14,878 nucleotides of DNA, from NCBI GenBank assembly GCA_031553975.1, contig JAVBKP010000072.1, positions 1 through 14,878 on the forward strand, in the 5' to 3' direction. Numbering within the stretch: the stretch's first letter is position 1; the number at the start of each line of letters is the position of its first letter. Below the pieces are notes generated by a model. That model worked only from the letters and a program-made list of their open reading frames with translations, was not told where the DNA came from and ran no database searches. Below are positions 1 to 5,432 of the stretch, piece by piece. The translations under genes and the position numbers were made by a program. The DNA comes from JAVBKP01 sp031553975. Its GTDB lineage: Bacteria; Bacillota; Clostridia; Peptostreptococcales; Anaerovoracaceae.

Positions 1-2085
1 GTAGATAGACGCGAGCTTGATAAAGGTACAAGTGCCAATTTTAAAGCGTATGCTGCATATGAGCCTGTTTCTGTAGATGATACAAAGCATACCTATCATC
101 TAAGAAAGCAGCTGAAATCTCCTAAGTCAGGAATTATAGTGACCACAACATTTAAGCTAAATGTACTTGTAAAAGAATTTGAAGATGCACATGATAACAG
201 CCTAGCCGATAAGAAAATAGTCTTCATTGTTGATGAGGCTCACCGCACAACCATGGGGCAAATGATGGGTTCAATTAAAAACTACTTTAAGAAAAATGGC
301 TTGTTCTATGGCTTCACAGGAACACCACTCTTCGATGAAAATAATGTAAAAGGAAAAGTTAATGAAAAAAGCGAAGTCATTAACACAACTGAAAAACTAT
401 TCGGTCCCAACTTACATGACTATACAATTGATGAAGCAATTTCCGATGGGAATGTTTTAGGCTTTAATGTGGATTATATCAACACTGGCGAATTTAAAAG
501 TTATGATGATTTAAGAGATGAGCTTATGGATAAAATCAAGGAAGAAAAGCCAGATGAAGCAGAGCAAGATATAGAACGTTTGGTATATAGTTGGTCTGAA
601 GCGGAAGTAGAATCGCAAGCGACAAAGAGAAAGCTTCTTATTTATCAAGACGAAACCCATATCCCCAAAGTTGTTGAGCGAATTCTTGCAAACTGGGATA
701 AACAATCACAAGAACGCCAGTTTAATGCAATTCTGGCAGTTGCCTATAAAAATCGTGTTATCGCCTATTATGAGGAGTTCAAAAAACAAATGATAGGCAG
801 TGGTACGAAGTTAAATGTGGCGATGACATTTAGTTTTGGCAATGAGAATGACCAGGATAATATCGACCCCAAAATCATCAAAAGTATGTTTAAGGACTAC
901 GCAGGTTTTACAGGTATTGAATTTATCGCAGGTGATAAAAAACATGGCGAAGATGCTTATTTTGAAGACGTTGTAGAACGTGCTACAAGAGGCGGTAGCG
1001 GTAGAAACGAAAAAAATATTGATTTAGTAATTGTTGCGAAACAACTTTTAACTGGGTATGACTCTAAACGCCTTAATACGCTGTATGTTGATTGTTCGCT
1101 TGAGCTTCAGGGGTTAATCCAAGCTTATTCGCGCACAAATAGGGTGCTTGATAAATCAAAGGAATTCGGTAGTATTGTTAATTTTCAATATCCTAGAATG
1201 ACTGAGGAAATTGTAAATACCGCTTTAGAATTGTATGGTAGCGGCGGCAAGAGCAGCACTGCCATTGTAGATCTCTACGTAACAGCCGTTAAGAAGTTTA
1301 AAATCAAAATTGATGAAATGCTGACCACATTACCAAACCCAACAGCATGGGCAATTCTAAAAGACAATGAAAAAGGAAAAGAAGCATTTATTCTTACATT
1401 TAAAGATGCCGCCGAGCAGCTTAATTTGGTTATGCAGTATTATGAGTTTGCTTGGGTCGATAGTGCTTTTGGTATTGATGAGCACACTTGGTTGCAGTAT
1501 GTAGGCGCATATAAGAACCTAATCCATAAGCCGGGAACTCCGACACCATCTGCAATTATAAAGCCCCTTGTAGGCAAAACAAAACTGGCAGGAACTCAAG
1601 TGATAGATGCTGCACATATTTTAAGTTTAATTGGTTCTAAAGTTGATAGCAGTGGCGGTATTCAGACGGTAGATGATGAAACCTTGCGTATTATCCATGA
1701 GCAAATACAAGAACTTAGCAACATGGGTGAAAATGAGCAAGCCATGCTGTTAAAAGAATTTGTAGATACGGAGTTAGTTCCGGGAAATCTATCTAGCCGT
1801 ATGAATTTTGATGAATCCTTTGAGGCTTGGAAAAAAGATAGACGGCAGAGCGTTGTGGCTGCTTTTGCCCATGAGTGGGGCATAGAGGTAGCAATGCTTA
1901 GTAAATCCGTAGAATCATATAATGATTCTCAACCGGATGTTGTTCCATACATAGAGGAACTCGTAAAGCATGTTGATTTTAATAAGGCGACAAATCAATT
2001 TGCAGGCAATAGGTTAAAACACGTTATGGCACTGACCAAGCAATTGCCGACATGGATAGCAGAAATTAGACAAAAATATAGCTGA
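1..2085 (+). CDS. hsdR: Type I restriction enzyme R subunit (HsdR), 5'-truncated by window edge
   Basis: The frame is open from base 1, so 694 residues are visible and the N-terminus is outside the window. HsdR is the ATP-dependent DNA translocase and nuclease subunit that works with HsdM and HsdS to cut unmethylated foreign DNA. Superfamily 2 helicase motifs are visible in order: VDRREL near the edge, VTTTFK (about residue 44), the DEAH box (bases 232-243), FTGTP (313-327), LLTGYDSKRL (about 1045) and QAYSRTNR (from 1120). The long C-terminal helical part, normally used to dock on the methylase, is intact to the TGA stop. HsdR proteins are usually near 1000 residues, so roughly the first 300, including the nuclease domain, are not seen. 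No hsdM or hsdS is in the window; they could lie upstream. The ATG at base 139 is internal, because homologous motifs continue upstream of it. Family assignment is very secure. Confidence 0.95.
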   Translation, partial: VDRRELDKGTSANFKAYAAYEPVSVDDTKHTYHLRKQLKSPKSGIIVTTTFKLNVLVKEFEDAHDNSLADKKIVFIVDEAHRTTMGQMMGSIKNYFKKNGLFYGFTGTPLFDENNVKGKVNEKSEVINTTEKLFGPNLHDYTIDEAISDGNVLGFNVDYINTGEFKSYDDLRDELMDKIKEEKPDEAEQDIERLVYSWSEAEVESQATKRKLLIYQDETHIPKVVERILANWDKQSQERQFNAILAVAYKNRVIAYYEEFKKQMIGSGTKLNVAMTFSFGNENDQDNIDPKIIKSMFKDYAGFTGIEFIAGDKKHGEDAYFEDVVERATRGGSGRNEKNIDLVIVAKQLLTGYDSKRLNTLYVDCSLELQGLIQAYSRTNRVLDKSKEFGSIVNFQYPRMTEEIVNTALELYGSGGKSSTAIVDLYVTAVKKFKIKIDEMLTTLPNPTAWAILKDNEKGKEAFILTFKDAAEQLNLVMQYYEFAWVDSAFGIDEHTWLQYVGAYKNLIHKPGTPTPSAIIKPLVGKTKLAGTQVIDAAHILSLIGSKVDSSGGIQTVDDETLRIIHEQIQELSNMGENEQAMLLKEFVDTELVPGNLSSRMNFDESFEAWKKDRRQSVVAAFAHEWGIEVAMLSKSVESYNDSQPDVVPYIEELVKHVDFNKATNQFAGNRLKHVMALTKQLPTWIAEIRQKYS

Positions 2086-2186
2086 TATGGCAGAGCGCGA
2101 CCATCGTTATTTCTTAATATTCTACATCAGATTTTAGAGTTTACACAAAACTCGGGATTGACCCTGCACAAACAAACCATAATTTG

Positions 2187-2215
2187 TTGCAAGGATTCAT
2201 AATTAGTAGTATAAT
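2187..2215 (+). promoter_or_regulatory. Predicted sigma-A promoter for a small RNA
   Basis: TTGCAA (2187-2192), a 17-base spacer and a perfect TATAAT (2210-2215) form a good housekeeping promoter. Transcription would start near 2222, just before two hairpins and a T-run. No open reading frame with a ribosome binding site follows, so the product would be a non-coding RNA. The promoter call rests on sequence match only. Confidence 0.5.
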
Positions 2216-2216
2216 G

Positions 2217-2247
2217 AAAAAAAGAGCTTACCGATGAACGGTCGCTC
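2217..2247 (-). terminator. Possible minus-strand terminator
   Basis: Read on the minus strand, the arms GAGCGACCG and CGGTAAGCTC (2247-2224) form a stem, and seven Ts follow (complement of 2223-2217). It could stop transcripts coming from the right. The tRNA gene there already has its own terminator, so this hairpin may instead serve as a structural element of the plus-strand RNA. Confidence 0.35.
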
Positions 2248-2308
2248 CAAATATTGGAATAGAAATCTATCCGTCTAGTTTGAGAGCAGGACGGATAGTT
2301 TCTTTTTT
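2222..2308 (+). ncRNA. Candidate small non-coding RNA, about 87 nt
   Basis: A promoter with a perfect -10 box ends at 2215. From about 2222 the sequence can fold into a first hairpin (GAGC/ACCG arms 2224-2233 pairing with CGGT/GCTC 2239-2247, loop ATGAA). A second, longer stem follows (2262-2275 with 2290-2302, one bulge) and ends in a T-run at 2303-2308. This promoter, hairpin, terminator layout is that of a free-standing small RNA or of the RNA partner of a type I toxin-antitoxin pair. I see no toxin reading frame with a start and ribosome binding site nearby, and the only ATG inside gives 13 codons. The function is unknown and the family is not recognised. Confidence 0.4.
2262..2308 (+). 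terminator. Intrinsic terminator of the candidate small RNA
   Basis: The left arm GAAATCTATCCGTC (2262-2275) pairs with GACGGATAGTTTC (2290-2302), with one bulged T. Six Ts follow (2303-2308). This is a strong rho-independent terminator on the plus strand. Confidence 0.65.
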
Positions 2309-2419
2309 GAACTAGTTGAACAGGATGTCAATTAGAAACTGTATAGTTACTTGTTTTTGATTTCTCTAAACAAGGCAAAAGAACAAGTGTTCTTGAGGTT
2401 ATTTATAAAATAATTTTTA

Positions 2420-2459
2420 GGTTCGAGTCCCTTACGCTATGCCATAAAAAGCTCGAACC
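2420..2459 (+). other. tRNA 3'-end-like fragment with inverted repeat
   Basis: Bases 2420-2443 read like the end of a tRNA gene: a T-loop TTCGAGT flanked by GG and CC, then a stretch ending in GCCA. There is no matching 5' half upstream, and the T-stem pairs only in part. The block GGTTCGAG (2420-2427) is mirrored by CTCGAACC (2452-2459). Such orphan tRNA ends are commonly left where an integrative element has used a tRNA gene as attachment site. That origin is an inference; no integrase is present in the window. Confidence 0.4.
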
Positions 2460-2482
2460 CTCAATCAAATATTTAAATAATA

Positions 2483-2636
2483 GGGCGTTTGAGGCGAGAG
2501 GGAATTCACATCTGCTTCGCTATGCTCGCATCTGCCGTCCTTCGCCATCTTTGTGGCTCGGACCAGCCCGCTAAAAATCATCCTTGATGATTTTCTATAC
2601 GCTGTCTGCCCTTTCGGGTTCGATTCCCTCACGCCC
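2483..2636. repeat. Structured element with inverted ends derived from tRNA T-arm sequence
   Basis: The left end holds GGGCGT then GAGGGAAT (2483-2505). The right end holds ATTCCCTC then ACGCCC (2623-2636), so the ends are inverted copies with an insertion in the left one. The left end shares the 16 bases TGAGGCGAGAGGGAAT with the tRNA-Arg 3' end exactly 200 bases downstream (2490-2505 and 2690-2705). The right end contains a T-arm, GGGTTCGATTCCCT, that is the reverse complement of the same tRNA region. Inside are a perfect 9-bp hairpin (AAAATCATC, loop CTT, GATGATTTT, 2574-2594), two copies of CATCTGC 20 bases apart, and a GTCC/GGAC stem (about 2537-2563). There is no coding potential. It may be a small non-autonomous repeat or a remnant of recombination between tRNA genes. 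Confidence 0.4.
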
Positions 2637-2639
2637 TGC

Positions 2640-2685
2640 AAAAAAACAAAAACGCTCGGATATTGAAATCCGAACGTTTTTGTTT
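2640..2685 (-). terminator. Terminator of tRNA-Arg gene
   Basis: A long stem lies directly downstream of the tRNA on the minus strand: 2644-2661 pairs with 2668-2685 with one mismatch (C2655/A2674) and a six-base loop. The A-run at 2640-2646 gives the T-run of the minus-strand transcript. Only one base separates it from the tRNA CCA end. Confidence 0.85.
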
Positions 2686-2686
2686 C

Positions 2687-2762
2687 TGGTGAGGCGAGAG
2701 GGAATCGAACCCCCGACCGACAGATTCGAAGTCTGCGACTCTCTCCGCTGAGCTATCGCCCC
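2687..2762 (-). tRNA. tRNA-Arg, anticodon TCG
   Basis: On the minus strand the 76 bases fold into a full cloverleaf. The acceptor is GGGGCGA/TCGCCTC, the D-stem GCTC/GAGT, the anticodon stem GCAGA/TCTGT with loop CTTCGAA (anticodon TCG, reading CGA), the variable loop is 5 bases, and the T-arm is GGGGG-TTCGATT-CCCTC. The discriminator is A (2690) and CCA is encoded (2687-2689). A terminator follows at once. Partial copies of its 3' end lie 200 bases downstream, which suggests this gene may have served as an integration site (inference). Confidence 0.95.
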
Positions 2763-2959
2763 ATAGGATGCTGCTTAAGTATATTTGTTATAGGTATAAG
2801 AAAATTACAAAAGCTAGCCTATTTAATATAACATTTTTCCTATGAATTTTCAACTAAATATAATAGAGAGTGTGTATAAAATTATTAGAAGCGTATAAAA
2901 GCTATGGAAATTATTTCTACAGTCTTGTTTTTTTGTTGCAAATGTCACGGAAAATATTT

Positions 2960-2987
2960 TTGTTAAATAGTAACATACTATTATAAG
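2960..2987 (+). promoter_or_regulatory. Promoter with overlapping palindrome, upstream of DUF1858 operon
   Basis: TTGTTA (2960-2965), a 16-base spacer and TATAAG (2982-2987) form a likely sigma-A promoter. The palindrome TGTTA-AATAG-TAACA (2961-2975) covers the -35 box, a position where a bound repressor would block transcription. The 5-base spacing does not match the FNR (TTGAT-N4-ATCAA) or Rex patterns, so the regulator is not identified. The region 2763-2959 between the tRNA and this promoter is AT-rich and shows no gene. Confidence 0.5.
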
Positions 2988-3005
2988 AAAATTAATTATG
3001 GGGCG

Positions 3006-3025
3006 GCAGTATAGTATGATACTGC
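3006..3025 (+). promoter_or_regulatory. Inverted repeat in the 5' leader of the DUF1858 operon
   Basis: GCAGTAT (3006-3012) and ATACTGC (3019-3025) are exact inverted copies around AGTATG. The element sits between the predicted transcription start and the ribosome binding site. It could be an operator or a stem that protects the mRNA end; the sequence alone does not decide. Confidence 0.4.
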
Positions 3026-3043
3026 TCGAAAGGGGTAAAAAAA

Positions 3044-3253
3044 ATGACTATAACAAATGTTACAAAGGAAATGCTAATTGGCGATATTATGAAAATCGAT
3101 GCTGGCGTTGCACCTATTCTGATGGAGGTTGGCATGCACTGCCTTGGTTGTCCATCATCACAGATGGAATCTTTAGCAGACGCTTGCGAAGTACACGGTG
3201 TAGATGTGAATGTTATTGTAGAAAAAATCAATCAATTTTTAGCGAATAAATAG
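3044..3253 (+). CDS. DUF1858 / hybrid-cluster-protein-associated disulfide domain protein
   Basis: A 69-residue protein that is all one DUF1858 domain. The motif GMHCLGCPSSQ, with the CxxC pair near residues 29-32, and the following ESLADACEVHGVDV are typical of the family also named prismane-associated redox disulfide protein. The CxxC pair suggests thiol redox chemistry or metal/Fe-S handling; no reaction is proven for the family. The start at 3044 is preceded by AAAGGGG. A longer overlapping frame from 2998 lacks family similarity and was discarded. It is the first gene of an operon: the stop at 3251-3253 overlaps the ribosome binding site of the next gene. DUF1858 resembles in size and Cys position the N-terminal domain of ScdA/YtfE repair proteins, and a hemerythrin is encoded two genes on. 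Confidence 0.9.
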   Translation: MTITNVTKEMLIGDIMKIDAGVAPILMEVGMHCLGCPSSQMESLADACEVHGVDVNVIVEKINQFLANK

Positions 3254-3263
3254 GAGATATTCA

Positions 3264-3872
3264 ATGAGCGCATTTTTAGGACCAATACATCATTGGCTTT
3301 TTACAAAGATACAAATTCAAGATCAGGCAACACAAAAGTTAATTCAGTTGGCTGAGGAAAAAGCTGGAATTAAAGGGCTTTACGAAAAATTAACCGCCCA
3401 ATATGGGGAATTGGAAAATAGCCCGCTAGAAGACGTAATTGATGGTACAAACATTCATGGATGGTTACAAGAGAGGGTCTCACTGGTTGAATATAAATTT
3501 GCCGACGCAGTGACGACCATACTCAATGAAGATAAAGAGTTTATAGCAGATATTGAGAATTTATTTGTTGAAATAGGTAAAAATCATTCGGTCAGCAAAC
3601 TTACTTCCGCCACAGACATTTTTAAAAATTTTGAAAATGTTTTCTTAGATGGAATGCCATGCGATAGGGCAAATGAAACGATTTCAGACGACGATGATGA
3701 AGTTGTTTGGAAAAGAAATGTATGCGTGCATCAGCAATATTGGGACCAAGTTGGTGGAGATATAGCAATTTATTATAAGCTAAGGGATAGACAGATAGAG
3801 GGGATGCTAGCAGAATCTCAGCTTATCTATGATATTGTGGATGAGAAAACCAGAAGAATAAAGAGGAAATAA
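3264..3872 (+). CDS. Uncharacterised 202-aa protein between DUF1858 and hemerythrin genes
   Basis: I do not recognise a named family. The start is supported by AGGAG at 3252-3256, eight bases upstream. The protein has no signal peptide or membrane segment and looks mostly helical and cytoplasmic. Candidate functional residues are the N-terminal GPIHHW (His9, His10), NIHGWL (His65), MPCD (Cys133) and the CVH near residues 154-156, after an acidic SDDDDE run (141-146). The Cys and His residues near the C-terminus could bind metal or act in redox chemistry, but this is inference. It lies 10 bases after the DUF1858 gene and 3 bases before the hemerythrin gene, so it is surely co-transcribed and probably works with both. 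Confidence 0.8.
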   Translation: MSAFLGPIHHWLFTKIQIQDQATQKLIQLAEEKAGIKGLYEKLTAQYGELENSPLEDVIDGTNIHGWLQERVSLVEYKFADAVTTILNEDKEFIADIENLFVEIGKNHSVSKLTSATDIFKNFENVFLDGMPCDRANETISDDDDEVVWKRNVCVHQQYWDQVGGDIAIYYKLRDRQIEGMLAESQLIYDIVDEKTRRIKRK

Positions 3873-3875
3873 ATA

Positions 3876-4433
3876 ATGAATGCAATAGAAAAAATGATTG
3901 CTGAGCATGATGAGATTCTCAAATTTAGTAAAGCCATTAGGAATGCTTGTATCAAGGCAATGGAAGGGGAACCCGTTTGTATTGAAGACTTCAGGGAGGC
4001 TATAGATTTTGTTAGGAGTTATGCAGATAAACATCACCATGGCAAAGAAGAGCAATTCTTGTTCAATGAAATGGTAAACCATCTAGGCAGAATGGGAAAA
4101 AACCTAGTTACCCATGGGATGATGGTGGAGCACGACCTAGGAAGACTTTATATGGCAGAACTAGAAGAGGCCTTAAATCAATATGAAAAAGAACCGTCTT
4201 CAGAAAATAAAATAGACATTATATCCAATGCTATAGGATATACAAAACTGATAAAACGTCATATAGACAAGGAAAACGCGGTAGTGTTTACGTATGCGGC
4301 TAAAAATCTGCCTGAGGATATTATCAGTGAAGTGGATAGGAAATCAGAAGAGTTTGAAAAGTTAGCGGAAGAGCAAGGCGTGCAACAGAAATATTTAGAG
4401 CTAGTAAAAAAGTTTTCGACAAAATATTCATAA
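3876..4433 (+). CDS. Hemerythrin-like di-iron protein
   Basis: A 185-residue four-helix hemerythrin (HHE cation-binding) protein. The expected ligands are visible: His11 (AEHDEI), His54 with Glu58 (HHGKEE), His86 (VEHDLGR) and His129 with Glu133 (HIDKE), the HxxxE spacing typical of the fold. It ends with an extra helix after the bundle (about 150-185). Members bind a non-haem di-iron centre and sense, carry or detoxify oxygen or nitric oxide, or repair Fe-S clusters as in ScdA/YtfE. It lies 3 bases after the unknown 202-aa gene, has AAGAGG as ribosome binding site, and is followed by a strong terminator, so it closes the three-gene operon. The exact substrate is not shown by the sequence. 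Confidence 0.92.
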   Translation: MNAIEKMIAEHDEILKFSKAIRNACIKAMEGEPVCIEDFREAIDFVRSYADKHHHGKEEQFLFNEMVNHLGRMGKNLVTHGMMVEHDLGRLYMAELEEALNQYEKEPSSENKIDIISNAIGYTKLIKRHIDKENAVVFTYAAKNLPEDIISEVDRKSEEFEKLAEEQGVQQKYLELVKKFSTKYS

Positions 4434-4444
4434 ATAAAAGTAAG

Positions 4445-4484
4445 AGGATATCAGCTAGAGAAATTCTAGCCGATATCCTTTTTT
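4445..4484 (+). terminator. Terminator of the DUF1858-hemerythrin operon
   Basis: AGGATATC (4445-4452) pairs with GATATCCT (4472-4479) and GCTAG (4454-4458) with CTAGC (4466-4470). Single unpaired bases lie between the two stems, and the T-run goes to 4484. It starts 12 bases after the hemerythrin stop codon. Confidence 0.9.
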
Positions 4485-4495
4485 AATCAAATTTT

Positions 4496-4519
4496 GCGGT
4501 TGGGGATGCGGTTGGGGAC
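4496..4519. repeat. Two tandem 12-bp units
   Basis: GCGGTTGGGGAT (4496-4507) is repeated as GCGGTTGGGGAC (4508-4519). The second unit runs into the left arm of the large hairpin that follows, which suggests a small duplication at the edge of the repeat element. Confidence 0.7.
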
Positions 4520-4565
4520 GGTTCTAATTTAATGACCTATCGGTCACTAAATTAGAACCGTCCCC
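4514..4565. repeat. REP-like long hairpin, copy 1
   Basis: Two 24-base arms (4514-4537 and 4542-4565) pair with a single mismatch around the loop TATC. The arms start and end with GGGGACGG/CCGTCCCC. This type of GGGGACGGTTCT palindrome occurs many times in some clostridial genomes, where it resembles the REP elements moved by IS200-like (Y1) transposases; that statement is from general knowledge. No transposase is in the window. The element lies between the convergent ends of the hemerythrin operon and the small minus-strand gene and could also act as a terminator for the latter. Confidence 0.8.
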
Positions 4566-4575
4566 CTACTGTACG

Positions 4576-4785
4576 CTACTGCACGACCAGCTCGTCCCCT
4601 GTGATTTCTTGGTTTTGAATAGTATTGGCATTGGTTAAATTTGTGGTTTGAATATGTACGCCGATGGCTACGGCTATAGACTGTAAAAAGCTAGCAAATA
4701 CAGCCTGCTCTGGTATGGTTAATTCGCACGCAAGAAGTTTTGCCACAGCAATGGATGTGCCATAAATTTGGTCTTCATGAATCAT
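4576..4785 (-). CDS. Small uncharacterised protein, 69 aa
   Basis: Support for a real gene is the strong ribosome binding site GGAGG eight bases upstream of the ATG and the divergent arrangement with the next gene. The protein has a hydrophobic, Ala-rich middle (SIAVAKLLACEL and SFLQSIAVAIGVHI) and a polar, Asn/Thr-rich tail. It looks like the small soluble helical proteins of unknown function that clostridia often encode, but I cannot assign a named family. There is no signal peptide. Its stop is 10 bases from the REP-like hairpin. The function is unknown. Confidence 0.65.
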   Translation of the reverse strand: MIHEDQIYGTSIAVAKLLACELTIPEQAVFASFLQSIAVAIGVHIQTTNLTNANTIQNQEITGDELVVQ

Positions 4786-4815
4786 ACTAAAACCTCCGTA
4801 TCTTCGTTGGTATTT

Positions 4816-4837
4816 ATATTATGCCACGGGGCAATAT
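4816..4837. promoter_or_regulatory. Dyad in the divergent intergenic region
   Basis: ATATT-AT-GCC and GGC-AATAT flank ACGG in the 70-bp gap between two divergent start codons. The imperfect symmetry and position suggest a possible shared operator. I could not place a convincing -35/-10 pair for either gene, so this is weak. Confidence 0.25.
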
Positions 4838-4855
4838 ATTGTTCATGGAGGGCAT

Positions 4856-5419
4856 ATGTGGACGATTTTTGAGATCATATTTTTACTAATTATTTTTATT
4901 TGCTCTTGCTGTATGAAAACCAACTTTGGATCAAAAGATATATTTTTATTGCGGGTAGGGTTGTTTTTGACGATAGTAGCAGATTTTTTTATGGTTTACC
5001 TTGATAAGAATGCAATAGGGATATTCTTTTTTTGCATGGTGCAGATCACATACGCAATTCGCTATGATAGAAAAGGCGCACTCATCACAGCCAAGGCATT
5101 AACATGTATGATTGGGACGGTTCTAATTGTAGCAACAATATTTAGACCAGATGGTTTATATATTTTGGGAGCAGTATATAGTGTGTGTCTAGGGACATCT
5201 GTCTATAAGGCTCTAGCACTATGGAGGAAAGGCTACTACCCAGCTAGAAATAAATGGTTGATCAATGTCGGCATGATTTTATTTCTTCTATGCGATATAA
5301 ACGTTGCATTATCTTATACTTTAGGGAATAGGATATTTTTCGCTTTAATATGGATATTTTATCTGCCTTCTCAAATACTATTGGTGACCAGTGGGTCAAG
5401 ACAAGATTGCCCCAAATAA
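4856..5419 (+). CDS. Polytopic membrane protein, YhhN/TMEM86 (lysoplasmalogenase)-like
   Basis: A 187-residue protein with about seven hydrophobic segments (about 2-19, 28-48, 53-69, 79-96, 99-121, 133-152, 158-179). The order of features resembles the YhhN family: an Asp in the second segment (VADFF, Asp43), a hydrophobic FFxxQ-like third segment, an Asp in the sixth (LLCDIN, Asp147) and a final YLPSQILL. YhhN-like enzymes cleave the vinyl ether of lysoplasmalogen in the membrane, and clostridia do make plasmalogens. The similarity is seen by eye only and the family is divergent, so the function is tentative. GGAGGG lies four bases before the ATG. The downstream dehydrogenase starts 13 bases after its stop, so the two are probably co-transcribed. 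Confidence 0.7.
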   Translation: MWTIFEIIFLLIIFICSCCMKTNFGSKDIFLLRVGLFLTIVADFFMVYLDKNAIGIFFFCMVQITYAIRYDRKGALITAKALTCMIGTVLIVATIFRPDGLYILGAVYSVCLGTSVYKALALWRKGYYPARNKWLINVGMILFLLCDINVALSYTLGNRIFFALIWIFYLPSQILLVTSGSRQDCPK

Positions 5420-5432
5420 ACGGAGGATAAGA

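Noticed and set aside
2234..2275. 13-codon reading frame inside the candidate small RNA
   Set aside because: It has no ribosome binding site, and the codons fall in hairpin arms.
2483..2640. Complete second tRNA gene within the structured element
   Set aside because: Only T-arm and acceptor-like ends are present. No D-arm or anticodon arm can be placed at tRNA spacing.
2400..2640. CRISPR array
   Set aside because: The repeats are few, unequal and tRNA-derived, with no regular repeat-spacer pattern or cas genes.
2998..3249. 83-aa plus-strand frame overlapping the DUF1858 gene
   Set aside because: It overlaps almost all of the DUF1858 gene in another frame, has no ribosome binding site, and its sequence matches no family.
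5391..5432. GTG start 14 codons upstream for the dehydrogenase
   Set aside because: It overlaps the preceding gene and lacks a ribosome binding site, while the ATG at 5433 has GGAGG at ideal spacing.
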